64,000 nucleotides of DNA from Golubevia sp. BC0850 (lineage: Eukaryota > Basidiomycota > Exobasidiomycetes > Golubeviales > Golubeviaceae), in assembly GCA_012976225.1 (NCBI GenBank), contig JAAVVG010000020.1, positions 248,001 through 312,000 of the forward strand, written 5' to 3'. The notes beneath the pieces were generated by a model. The model made no database searches. It saw only the letters and a list, made by a program, of their open reading frames with translations, and was not told the origin of the DNA. Each line of letters begins with the position of its first letter. The first letter of the stretch is position 1. Shown in pieces: positions 9,555-20,660 of this stretch. The position numbers and the translations under genes are program-made.

Positions 9555-12500
9555 ATGGCTTCTGCTGAACTTCCTTCTGTTGGTAACGACGATGTTTTCC
9601 AAGGTGCCATCGGTATCGGTGCGTACAACTGCTAGAAGAGGCCTCTCAAGATTGCAGCAAGAAGATTCTCAAACCCACTTCAAATTCGCTCACCCACCCC
9701 TCTCTCTGTCCTCTCCTTTCATATCAAACTCAGATCTTGGTACCACCTACTCTTGTGTCGGATGGTGGGTCAACGAACGTGTTGAAATCATCGCCAACGA
9801 CCGTGAGTCTTCAATAAGAGATTCAGCTAGCAGGATGCAACTGGTGTGCGACCAGCCAGAAGACACAGAGAGAGAACCTTCAACCTATCCCTTCGCAACT
9901 CACTCCCTCTTACAACTTTCGTTCGACTCACTTCTTAATAATCTACAGAGGGTAACCGTACCACCCCATCATACGTCGCCTTCACTGACTCTGAACGTTT
10001 GATTGGAGATGCCGCTAAGAACCAAGCTGCCATGAACCCAAGGCAAACCGGTGAGTACAAGTTGCAGATCCTTTGATGGAGGTCATTCAATCAGGCAGAG
10101 GTGAATTCCAGAGGTGAATTCAAAAAGGAAATCAGAAGCAGTTGGAGAGGCGCGGATGCGGGAGAAAGCTCCTTCTGAGAAGATGAAGATGAGCAAGAAG
10201 AAAATTCTAGCTTTCTCCTGCTGGCTGCAGATTCTTCCTCTCTCTCTCTCCCTCTTTCTTCTTTCTTTGATGCATCTCTCTCGTCAAATCGAAATTCATC
10301 AGGAAATCATCAAAACATCAACTGATTGGCAATCCTCTCCTCTTTCCTCTCCCTCCAGTCTTCGACGCTAAGCGTCTTATTGGACGTAGATTTGATGACC
10401 CAGATGTCAAGAAGGATATGACCCACTGGCCTTTCACGGTCATTGACAAGGACGGTTCTCCTTTCATTGAGGTCACCTACTTGAACGAGCAAAAGCAGTT
10501 CTCTCCACAAGAAATCTCCTCAATGGTTCTCTCCAAGATGAAGGAAATCGCTGAGGCTAAGATCGGAAAGGAAGTCAAGAAGGCTGTTGTCACTGTACCA
10601 GCTTACTTCAACGACTCTCAAAGATTGGCTACCAAGGATGCTGGTGAGTCAGAAGGAGGAAGAGTGAGAGGCAAGGCGTGGAGGGGCCTGAGACATCGCA
10701 GGGCAAGAGGGAGGGAAGCAAGAACAAAGGCTTTGAGACTTTCAGAGATTTGGATCAGTGGGGTGGAATGAGAGAAAGACCAAGGAGAGCTCGAAGTAAG
10801 CTCTCCGCCTCTCCTCCAGAAGGAAAAGTTGGAATTCGCAGTGATTATAAAAACCTATTCCATGCTAAGACCAAGCCTTTCAGGCGTTGCCGATAATATA
10901 GATATTCAATAAGCTTGGATGAGCGTTTCCAACTTTTCATAGCCTTACATGCGCTCGATATTGGAAGGGGGAAGCGAACTCTAGAAGGGAGCTTTGAAGA
11001 AGACGCTCAAAACGCAGTCGCGCGAACACCATTTCTGACCTAAAAACCTCTTCTTAATGCTTTTTCATCTCTTTTTTCTTAGGTTCCATCGCTGGACTCG
11101 ATGTTCTCCGTATCATCAACGAGCCAACTGCCGCCGCCATCGCTTACGGTCTCGACTCTAAGTCTTCCGCTGAGAAGAACGTCCTTATCTTCGATCTTGG
11201 TGGAGGTACCTTCGATGTCTCCCTTCTAAACATCACTGGTGGTGTTTTCGCTGTCAAGGCTACTGCCGGAGACACTCACTTGGGAGGAGAAGACTTTGAC
11301 AACACCCTTCTAGATCACTTCAAGAAGGAGTTCGAGCGCAAGAACAAGGTCGAGATGGGAGGTGACCCTCGTGCCGTTCGTCGTCTCAGATCTGCTTGTG
11401 AACGTGCTAAGAGAACCCTCTCTTCCGTCACTCAGACCACTGTCGAGGTCGACTCTCTATTCTCCGGAATCGACTTCCAAGCCAACATCACCCGTGCTCG
11501 TTTCGAAGAGATCAACGCTGCCGCCTTCAAGGGAACCATTGACCCAGTAGCCAAGGTTCTCAAGGATGCCAAGATGTCTACTGAAAAGGTCGACGACATC
11601 GTTCTAGTCGGAGGATCTACTCGTATCCCAAAGATCCAATCTCTTGTCTCTGAATACTTCGGTGGGCGTCAACTCAACAAGTCTATCAACCCGGATGAAG
11701 CTGTCGCCTACGGAGCCGCCGTTCAAGCCGCTGTCCTAACCAACCAAACCTCAGACAAGACTGCCGATCTACTTCTACTCGATGTCGCCCCTCTATCTCT
11801 CGGTGTTGCCATGCAAGGAGACGTCTTCGGAGTTGTCGTTCCAAGAAACACTCCTATCCCAACCAACAAGACCAGAACTTTCACTACCGTCGAAGACAAC
11901 CAACAGCAGGTTACTTTCCCAGTCTATGAAGGAGAACGTACCCAGTGCAAGGACAACCGTCTTTTGGGAGAGTTCGAGTGAGTATTCCAGTTCGAGTTGG
12001 GAGGAGGAAACTGCTCGCATTCGTTTGAGCTTCACCTCTGACCCTTTGCTTGCTTCCTTTCCTCTCCTCTTTCACTCTCAGACTCACTGGTATCCCACCA
12101 ATGCCTCGTGGACAAGCCGAGCTTGTCTGTACCTTCGAGGTTGACGCTAACGGTCTCCTCAAGGTTTCCGCTCAAGACCGTGCTTCAGGAAGAAAAGCTA
12201 ACATCACCATCACCAACTCTGTCGGAAGACTCTCTTCCACCGAGATTGACCAGATGATCAAGGACTCTGAACAATTCAAGAATGCTGATAAGGAATTCCA
12301 GGCTCGTCACGATGCCAAGAACGACTTAGAGGCTTACGTTCACTCTGTCGAGAGCACCATCTCATCGTGAGTGTCCTCATAGAAGAAAGAGACATTGTTT
12401 CCCCCTTCTTCTGTCAAACAGTCCTCGTAACTTCTTACTAACTTTATAACTATTGATCTCCTTCTCCTTGTTCCGACAGACCTGCCGCCAACTTCAAGCG

Positions 12501-12645
12501 AGCCCAGAAGATCTCTGTCGAGCAAGAGCTCGCCAAAGCCATGGAACTCCTAGAAGTCGAAGATGCTTCCGCCGATGACCTCAGAAAGTGCTCTCTACGT
12601 CTAAGACGTTCCGTCCAGAAAGCTATGGCTCAAGGAGGACGTTAA
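9555..12645 (+). CDS. SSB1: Ribosome-associated Hsp70, Ssb type
   Basis: ATP-driven chaperone that binds nascent chains at the ribosome exit, with the RAC complex as partner. Seven exons: 9555-9618, 9734-9802, 9949-10050, 10359-10643, 11083-11977, 12082-12366, 12480-12645. They sum to 1866 bases, 621 residues. Hsp70 signatures: [41 protein letters not shown]. Ssb-like features are the start [17 protein letters not shown], the phrase [12 protein letters not shown], and a C-terminus AMAQGGR that lacks the EEVD tail of cytosolic Ssa proteins. Introns 3 and 4 (308 and 439 bases) are far longer than the local norm. The coding part uses a restricted C-ending codon set, a sign of high expression. 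Confidence 0.93.
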
Positions 12646-13200
12646 GGATTGTAGCAGATTGTTTTTGACGCGGAGTCATGACACCCAAAATCCCTCTCTC
12701 TCTCACACACACTTTTCTCTCCTCACACTTCTTTCGCACATTGTTTTTTTACTCCCACCCTTTTTCCTTTTGGTTCTCGCTTCTCATTGTTGTTCTATCG
12801 TTTTTCTTGCTTTCCCCCCCATCTCGTTCTCTCCCTCGCATCCCCAAAACGACTTTGAGTTTCCCGATTACTTTATATTTCTTCTTGTTGGCTCACTCTC
12901 AACATTAACGCACATTCACACACCAAAAAATCAAAACTAAGGCTTCTCTAACTCTTTGATTGTGATTGTCGAACTTGGTGGCGGCGAGCCGAGCTTCGAA
13001 TGACTATCTCGACTTGCCAATGCTCTCTCCTGGCAAAATATGGTTCGACTCGCCCATAACATGACAAAGCAATCAAAGCAAAAAGAAGGAAAAATAAGAT
13101 TTAGGAAAAGTACAAACTAAGATAGATCACTAAGAAGTTTCCGAATCTGGAACGCGGTGAGCTGTGCGACACTTTCAGTCTGTTGAGGCTATGGCTCTTT
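12646..13200. other. Intergenic, convergent
   Basis: Shared 3' flank of the chaperone gene and the minus-strand secreted-protein gene. It starts with CT- and CA-rich low-complexity sequence, with no supported gene. Confidence 0.4.
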
Positions 13201-14151
13201 TTACCATTGCTTAGTGTTTGGATCTTGATTATATCCATTGATGAGATCGTAGATCGATTGATTACAGTCAAAATCTCTCGGAGAGGTGTTGACGTCACTG
13301 GCATCTGGAGAATCTGTAGAAAGAATCGAGTGACGGATGGAATTCTCCGTGTCAGCTTCTGTACTGGCCCAAAACTCTTCTAATTTGGTTTTTAATAGTC
13401 TTAAAATCCGCTCACCTTGGTAGAAAGGGGAAATATCCCAAGAATTGTGACCAGAAATGGGACCGTTCTTCACAGTCACTGTCAATTTACCCCCCGATCG
13501 ATTGTAACCCTGTTGAGATACCATTGCTGATTGTTTGTTCACTGGGACTTGGTAATCGATTGTGTTATCGTGGCGCACGGACTCTCCATGATCTTGTGAA
13601 GTTTCTACTGAGACTGAAATTCCAATGGGAACTTCTTCGCCTCCGTCGACGCCAGCACCCTGAGAGGTTAAACAGAAAATATGGAGGTGAGTATTTGATT
13701 TCTGTCCAGAACTTTTTCTCCCCAGTATAATTCTCGAGGTGACTTACTACTGATTCAGTCGTAGACCAAGTATTGTCGATCGTTTCAGACAACCCAATTG
13801 AAGTCTTGAATGGCCTGCTCCCTGCATTGCAATTGGATCCTGTCTGTGAGTAGGTATAACCATAAACCTTCTTGATTGGATCACTGTTGGCAGTGAAAAC
13901 ACAGGTAGCTGAACAGAAAGGGGAAAACGAGTAAGTACTTGTGTGTAGTTTGGCTTTCAAAAAGGTTTAAGCAAAACGAGAGACTCACTTTGATCTCCTT
14001 CGAAGTACTTCGGAGCACCAGGACAGAGAGCCAAGAGAAACTCCGGTGTTGGAGGTGGATCATCTCTTGGTAGAATAGAGGTAAGTCCACTCTTGACTTG
14101 GATGGCGAGAAGAGCAAAAGAGAGAAGTGCTGACACAGAAGCTTGACGCAT
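13201..14151 (-). CDS. Secreted protein, paralogue of the gene at 14897 (Kex2-type site, beta-rich)
   Basis: Four exons on the minus strand: 13989-14151, 13748-13908, 13416-13659, 13201-13313. They total 681 bases, 226 residues. A signal peptide (RQASVSALLSFALLAIQ) precedes SILPR, then DDPPPTPEFLLALCPG. This aligns with KRDDPPSTEDLLNSCPGG in the neighbouring gene, at the same position and with the same Cys. The mature part is rich in Ser, Thr, Gly and Val in alternating patterns (PIGISVSVETSQDHGES, GGKLTVTVKNGPISGHN), typical of long amphipathic beta strands. Function unknown. The strand pattern faintly recalls aerolysin/ETX-type beta proteins, which is only an inference. Both members look intact. 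The last exon (DSPDASDVNTSPRDFDCNQS) has no counterpart in the other member. Confidence 0.75.
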
Positions 14152-14896
14152 ACTTAAGGTTGGAGGGACTAAAAGCGTGAAAAGATCTTGGGAGTTTGGA
14201 ATAAAGAGCAGCCAGCTGCTAAAGAAGTTGAAAGGAAGAGGAGAAGACTGGAATGGGGTCGAGGGTCTGAGGGAGGGAAAACAAATGTGTTTCATTGACA
14301 GCCCTTTTTGAACCTTTCAAGCCTTCGAGAGAAAACTTCTGCTCTCGCCGCCGCCCTTTGCTGATTGCTATGACCATATGGAAAACAGAACAAATTAAAG
14401 TAGCGCAGATTTCGCATAAGATTTCGAACGCAACTTCCGAATAAGGAGAGAGGTGATCTCACCCGCTTTACTCGAATGCGGATGCTATTCGGAATGACCC
14501 TAACCTACGCCCAATTACGCCGACACTAGCATGGATGTAGTTCGGAGCCAGCAAGCCTTCCACAATCAATGCAAAATCCTGAGAGTGGAGAGGTTGGGCA
14601 AGGTGTGGCGTCGACGAGTGGGCGTCGATATGAGAGAAGCGAAGGAGGGGGGACCACGTTGTTGACCAAAGCGACAACAACGATTGTTTTGATTAACACT
14701 ACTCTCAATACGAAGGAATATTCAATGAAGACTTTGAAATTTTGACTATAAAAGAGGCGACCTGGTAGCCCTTCGAAACTCTCATCATCTCAACTTTCTC
14801 CCCTACTTTCCACTTCTCTCCTCAAAGATCTTCCGGGCTGGCTCCGGACCTTTCTTTCACAACACTCAATTTCTTTGAATTTCCTCAATCAACTAA
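14152..14896. other. Divergent promoter region between two secreted paralogues
   Basis: A 745-base region between the two head-to-head starts. It contains a TATA box 150 bases before the plus-strand gene. No obvious TATA box lies before the minus-strand gene. No other gene is supported. Confidence 0.5.
14747..14755 (+). promoter_or_regulatory. TATA box of the secreted-protein gene at 14897
   Basis: TATAAAAGA, 150 bases upstream of the ATG and followed by a CT-rich leader. Spacing and context fit a strongly regulated fungal promoter. Confidence 0.6.
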
Positions 14897-15938
14897 ATGC
14901 TTTCAAACGCTTTGTTGATCTCTTTGCTAGCTGCTGGCAGCCTAAACGTCAACGCACTCTCCTTTCCGGAATTTTCGGGTCTCCGTGCCAGAGCAAGTCA
15001 AGGACGCCTTTCAGATGGTCAAGTCAACTCTTACCCAGTAGATCGTCAAGGAAAGAAAGTCAGCTTGTCTAAGCGCGACGATCCTCCCAGTACTGAAGAT
15101 CTCCTCAACTCGTAAGCGACTGTTCTCCTTCCGACTCACTCGCTTCGATCTTTCAATTCCCAACCACTTCTTTCCCTTTTCTTACCATCTTTTCTTTCAG
15201 TTGCCCTGGTGGATCTGGTTCTAGTCTTCCAACTGCTCACGTCTGCTGGTACGTCCATGACAGCGACAACGGAAATGGATACGATAAGAAAGTCGAGCTG
15301 GATGATGTCAAGCGCCTCGAGAACTGCGGAGGGGGCCAAGGTGGTAAGTTGGAAGGAAAAGACCCGAAAAAATCAGGCTAAACCTGCCTGCTGATCCTTT
15401 CTCTCTCGTTCTCCTGACGTCGCCATTCTCCAAACAGACTTGACCGAAACCATCTCCGGCACACACAGCTGGTCCAACGGATACTCTATCTCTACCAAGA
15501 CCGAAGTCAAATTCTTCATGATTTCCGCAAGTCTTAACGAGAAGACGGCTCATTCAACCACGCAGGCAAATGTGACCGGATATTCTATGGTCATTCCTCC
15601 TGGAAAGAAAGGTACTCTACAGACCTCACAGCACTTCCAGCCAAGTTTCGGTAAGATCAACATCAACTGTGAGTAGTCAAAGGTCTTAGTGCTCCGATTT
15701 AAATCTGGAGACAAACAAGCATTCATTCATCAGTTGATTTTGGGAGGAAGACTGACGTCAACCTCTTCTCTCGACTTTCCGTTCTTTGAACCAACTCCAT
15801 CTCTTCTCAGATGGAGAAGACGACAAAGTCGCGGGTCACTGGAACTGGGAAGTCAGTGGAGTTGCTTCAGATGAGATCAGAGGACCTCCAATTGTTGGAA
15901 GTGTCGAGTTGAATTGCAGCGACAACTACCCCTTCTAA
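14897..15938 (+). CDS. Secreted protein, paralogue of the gene at 14151 (Kex2-type site, beta-rich)
   Basis: Four exons: 14897-15111, 15201-15343, 15438-15668, 15811-15938, total 717 bases, 238 residues. Signal peptide (LSNALLISLLAAGSLNVNAL), a propeptide of about 40 residues, a dibasic SLSKR Kex2-type site, then DDPPSTEDLLNSCPGG. The mature region has Ser/Thr-rich alternating strands: ETISGTHSWSNGYSISTKTE, VTGYSMVIPPGKKGTLQTSQ, VAGHWNWEVSGVASDEIRG. It ends with IVGSVELNCSDNYPF. Five cysteines are visible. Function is not recognised. The hairpin-like Ser/Thr strands and the VPPG-like turn resemble the layout of aerolysin-fold proteins, but no specific family signature can be claimed. Head to head with its paralogue, so the pair arose by an inverted local duplication that is now strongly diverged. 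Confidence 0.78.
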
Positions 15939-16257
15939 GCAAGGGAGCTATGTATTTTCACAGCCTAGACTGTGACCTGAATTCCTTTTTAATTAGAACT
16001 TCTTCGTCTTGAATGAGACGGGATCTGAGTGGTACCAAATCTCTCGTCAGTGACCCCCCCTTTTTTTCCATCTTGGTACTCGAGTCAATTGAGATCCCAC
16101 CCTAGCCTTGTTAAGCATGCCTCAATCAGACCTAATCAGTTTCAGTTTTTCTAGAAAAAATTGAATTGAGGGTATATACTAGTGTTACATGGGCGAATAA
16201 ATATACTTTAATCAATAGACCTTCCGACTGTCTATCGCAGAGTCAAGCAAAAGGAGC
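15939..16257. other. Intergenic, convergent
   Basis: 3' flanks of the secreted-protein gene and the DUF3431 gene. It contains a poly-C/poly-T run near 16057 and AT-rich sequence near 16170-16215, with no supported gene. Confidence 0.4.
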
Positions 16258-17787
16258 TTAGTCTCTGCATTGACACTCCTGGAGCGTATCTTTATGAAGC
16301 TGCAGATTCATAGTGAGACCGCTCAGAACGTTGTCACCACAAAACTTGGCCAGCAGAGGATTGTCGCATTGGAAAAGCGTTGCCCAACTTCGCTCCAGGA
16401 GATGACCAGCGAATGGGTCAGATCCTGTTGGTACCCATCCGTTATAGAGAAAGTCGGAGCTGCAATTCAAAAAAAAGGGAGAGAGAGAGAGAAAAGACGA
16501 GGAGATAGGTGAAAAAAGTTCTGCCGGTGAAAGATGCAGTCGAGCCACAGGGATTCTCACCCTTCTCCGCCACTCTTAAAGATCGAACTTTTTTCCGGGG
16601 ACTGTTGAGCAGAAACGAGGTAGTTCTGAAAATCAGCCTGAAATTCTTTCATGATTCAGCTTCGAAAGAGCTACTCACCACCAACATTTCTTCCAAGTCT
16701 TCGTAGAGCTTCTTTGGATTGTTCAATATCCGTTTCCTTGATACAGAAAACTCAGCTCGATACGGAGCCTAACAACGAGAGAAAGTCTTTATCGTCAGAA
16801 GCTGAGGACCTAAAGTGTCAGAGGAAAGTAAACTTTGGACTCACCGCGAAGCCTTCAGGAGGACACTCTCTTCCATGAATGAGCTCATAGATGCTTTTCA
16901 ATTGCGGCAACAGCTTTCCTCCATCTGAAGAGCTGAAGAGAGAGATTCGTGGACCCGAAAGAAGTGAGCCAAGCTTCCATGCTTTCCTCTCCTAGCAGAA
17001 GCCACCTCCGCACTCACCGACCGCAGAAGCTCACAGAGAAGCCTGCTAGATTCATGAAACCTGTGTCTGATTTCATCGAGGCCAATCTCTGTCTTGCTAA
17101 ATAAGGGAACCGACCCCCTTTCAAGGGGACGTTCACATATGGTGCTCTGTTCGAGAGGACAGGCCAAAGTTCATTACCACTCCAACGTACCCCAACAGCT
17201 CTGTTCTCTAGTACTCACTCAATATGAGGTTGCATGAAGAGAGTCTTGCTCGATAGAGGACCTCTACCTCCACTGCTATGGTCCTCCCCTCCTGTGGAAC
17301 TATCATAATGGTCAAGGATGTGACGCAGGTAGGTCTGTCCTTCTCTTCCCACATTCTCTAGAGAGATGACTGCGTCTGCACCCGTAGCTTGAAGCAACTT
17401 CTTGGAATCGATTTTTGAGTTCTTGTTGTATATGATGAATCTTGGATCTGAATCTTTGAGGAAGGCCACTATCGAAGTGATTGTAGCTTTGAGCACCGAC
17501 AGAGATTCTGTGTGATAAGAGATGACTACGTCCAACTCATTGTTGGATCTGTGATAGGATGTTGAGTATAGAGGAGCTTGAAGTGTGAGGTAGTTGCTTG
17601 AATCTTTGAGGGATAGTTGGGAGAGTTCAGATGGTGTAAGTTGGAGAGATTGGGAAGCAAGAATTAAGTTTTGATCTCTTGAATACGTGGGTGCTTCGAG
17701 GAGTAGAAGGCAGCTGAATGATAGTAATGTGATGCCTGTTAGAATGGCCAGCCATTTCGCGAGCCGAGTGAATCGGCTCCTGAGCAT
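16258..17787 (-). CDS. DUF3431 family type II membrane protein
   Basis: Six exons on the minus strand: 17219-17787, 17018-17086, 16845-16932, 16679-16768, 16561-16601, 16258-16459. They sum to 1059 bases, 352 residues. A single N-terminal membrane helix (LAKWLAILTGITLLSFSCLL) leaves the rest in the secretory lumen or outside. The conserved DUF3431 core begins ELDVVISYHTESLSVLKATI, continues with RFIIYNKNSKID and then the diagnostic LENVGREGQTYLRHILDHYD. Later segments are DTGFMNLAGFSVSFCGR and KLYEDLEEMLV, and the end NGWVPTGSDPFAGHLLERSW is rich in Trp, Pro and Cys. Biochemical function of the family is unknown; glycan-related roles have been guessed. The acceptor of exon 2 (ACAGAG) is the weakest splice call. 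Confidence 0.85.
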
Positions 17788-18438
17788 CTTGGAGGCAGAG
17801 TTGTTGGTTGGTTGGTTTCTGGAGAAGTAATGAGAAAGGTGGCGACGAGAGGTCCGTACTCTAAAAATCAAAGTCTGTTGTAATTTCAGCAAGTCATTCG
17901 AGTATTTCCCTTCGATTGCAAAACCAGTACACGATTCTTCTCGGGCTTTTGTTGAGCCTCTTGAGGGAGATCTGGTGCGACAAACAGAAGTTAACCTAAC
18001 GAAATTGAAGGACGGATTTCAACAAGAGAGATGCGCGACAGAGAAATGAGATCTGATGTGTTGGGCTCCAGATTGAAGAATTGCGAGCCAATTTGAGGAC
18101 AGAGAGCTGGCTCACTGGCTCTTCCAAGACGGAGTAGTTCAAGATTCTCCGACGAATCTTTGCTGAGACAGCCATGGCCCACACTTTGAGTGGGAGCAGT
18201 GGCATCGTTACTCATACTTGAATTTTATCATATCTTCACAACATGAGGTCTTCACAGCATGAGAAAGAGGGGGTTACAAGTATACTGACCTCCAAGAAAG
18301 ACCTCTCGAGATCTTGCCCTCCTTCTTTCTATTCTACTTTTCATCACCCTTGGTGAACTCCACTTGAGGCCCATCTCTATTTTTGCAGTTGATACTCTAC
18401 AAGCTCGTCATATACCAGCTTTCTTTGTTTCTCTCTCT
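17788..18438. other. Intergenic or unresolved small gene
   Basis: Lies between the DUF3431 start and the end of the phosphoribosyltransferase gene. A 74-codon minus-strand frame from ATG at 18215 (MSNDATAPTQSVGHGCLSKD) and a further open stretch near 17880-17970 (EKNRVLVLQSKGKYSND) could be exons of a small gene or of a longer DUF3431 leader. I could not join them with good splice sites. Confidence 0.3.
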
Positions 18439-20477
18439 TCAAGCGTCTTCAATCCTCTCACCCTCACCCTCTCCTCCCAATCCAAACCTCCTCTTAACCA
18501 TCCTGACTTCTTCTTCGTCTCCCGTATTCTTAGTCAGATCATCACTGATCTTAACAACAGGTAAATCATTGATCGAAGATAACTTGATGACTATGTTCAA
18601 AGGTTTTGATTTCGTTAATGGGTTTGAAAGTGATTGGAAATCGTTTGTTAGATTTGTTCCGATTCCTGTTCAGGAATTAGAGTCGAGCGGCGAAGAAGAA
18701 CGAGGATAGCAAAAATTCAAAGAAGGAAGATGAGGACCGAATTTGAGCGAGACTTGAACGGAGAAGAAAGAGTGAGAAGTCGAAAGAGAGAAAAAGACAA
18801 CTCACCGAACCCAGCTCCGATTCCAATCTCCCTCGAATACTTCTGTAATTCCAAACATCGATCTACATCCAATCCTGAAAGGACACGCAAAAGAATGTCA
18901 GCTGCTTCGATTTGGACCAACAAGTCAGGGGGCGAGGCCCCCTTCCCCATTTGCCGCACATCCTCCACAAGGCAAGACTCACCATCACTGTAAATAACCA
19001 CCTTCTTCCCACTCTCCACTCCCAATTCTTCGTACCTCTTTTTAGCCATCTTAGCGAATTCCTTAGAATCTCCACTATCTTGTCGAACCCCTCTCCACCT
19101 TTTCAACCTCTCTCTGCTTTCTCCATCTCCCATGATTTCTCTCCAAAAGACACTTGTACTGAAAGTATCTGTCAGAGCGATGGTCAAATCTTGACCTGGA
19201 TTTTGAGGAACGAAAGAAGGTGGAGAATAGAGGCTGTCCCAGGTTTTGAGAGCTAGGGAATTGGCTCCTGTTTGAGGGTCGAAAGGGTAGTGAGATAGGA
19301 AAGTGTCAGAAGGAAAAGTCTTCTGTGAGAAGTCAGGTTAAATTCTCAAGATCTCAGTGCTTATTGATCGAAGAACTTGGTGTTCCAGTCTTCAAAGGCG
19401 AGAGGTCGACGACTCAACTCTCCCTTCTCCTTCGAAGAGAAGACAAAACTAACCTTCATACCCTCCCAAAGCAGCCAAAGCCATGGTCCACTCATGAGCT
19501 ACAGTCCCAATTGGATTCAATCCAAAAAGATGAGCGAAATGAACATTTGAGGTTCCTAACAGTTTTCCATCCCCTTGAATTCCTTCCAAAAGACCTTCGA
19601 TGACTGATTTTTGGATGGAGTACGACCGCCTTCGACGAGTACCAAATTCTGAGAAGAGAACTCCAGAGGATGTTAAGGTTGAGGATTTTTGAAGGGCTAG
19701 GGCTGAGAGAGATGAAAGTGGGGAGAGACGATGATGAGAGGGTGAGCTCCCCTTCCAGAAACTTGACGTGTGAAGCCTTCGATGTTGAAGAGCTTAGTTC
19801 TACTATCATTTAAACTTCCATTTCCAGAACCGTCTTCGATGCATCTCCGTTCTTCTAGAGATAAGCTCATTTTCAACATGACTTACCTTTAGTTCCCTCT
19901 TCCTTCCAATCTTTATCCACGCTCTCAAAATAACTCTGACTGACGATTGCCATCAATGGAACTTCGTAAAGGATCACATCTTTCCACAACCCCTTGACTT
20001 CCAAACTCAAGTCTCCAAGTTGTGCATCTTCACCTTGATCTGGAATGAATTGACATTGGACTTGATTCTCTGGATCATATCTGAAAGCTTCTAGGAAATT
20101 TAAATAATCTTTTCTCAAATAGGGGCAGGTACTTTCTAACCAACCACGCTCTGAAGAGGTTAGAGATAGAGTTGAAAGTTGAGAGATTCTGGATTTGATT
20201 AGAGAGATGCAATTGGGAGTGAATCTCATTGAAGTAGAAGATCTGTTGGTGAATTTGTAGGAAACTTGAGAAGCTGGGTAGAAGCGAAGGACTGCTTGTT
20301 GCATGGTTAACTTGTAAAGCTAGATGAGGGAGAGGGAAGGAGATAGATTAGGTGTGACTGGAGATGATAAGCTGGTTAGAGTTCATCCTTACTCACGTCA
20401 GTGTCTAAGATTGATGGAATGCAATTCGATAGAACATCAGATTTACTGTCTCTTCCATTCCATTCAGCTGAACTCAT
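18439..20477 (-). CDS. NPT1: Nicotinate phosphoribosyltransferase (NAD salvage)
   Basis: Converts nicotinate and PRPP to nicotinate mononucleotide, the first step of the Preiss-Handler route. Six exons: 20397-20477, 19887-20319, 19454-19702, 18983-19267, 18806-18874, 18439-18665. They total 1344 bases, 447 residues. Conserved motifs in order: ILDTDLYKLTMQQAVLRFYP, VSYKFTNRSST, DVILYEVPLMAIVSQSYF, SGVLFSEFGTRRRRSYSIQK, LLGTSNVHFAHLFGLNPIGT, VAHEWTMALAALGGYEGANS, ALTDTFSTSVFW, VRQDSGDSKEF, VVIYSDGLDVDRC, GIGAGFGIGTNLTNDF. The GTRRR and EGANSLALKTW junctions confirm introns 2 and 3. Intron 2 (184 bases) contains a misleading open frame. Divergent from LSm4 with 183 bases between starts, a possible bidirectional promoter. 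Confidence 0.95.
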
Positions 20478-20660
20478 TGTTGAAATATTGAGGCGTGAGG
20501 GGATGCTGCTGGGTGGAAGGATAAGGAGAAGAAGGAAGCAACTCACCTTCGACCCACAACCACCTTATTAGCAAACAACGCTTTCAGAAAGATTGACAAC
20601 TGCGACAGGATTACAGCTCAGACTTAGATTCACCCAAATCAGTCTCAAATACAGGCTAGG

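Noticed and set aside
10114-10371. Open frames inside the long introns of the Ssb-type chaperone gene (also near 10678-10896)
   Set aside because: They sit inside introns fixed by exact Hsp70 reading frame and show no protein family features.
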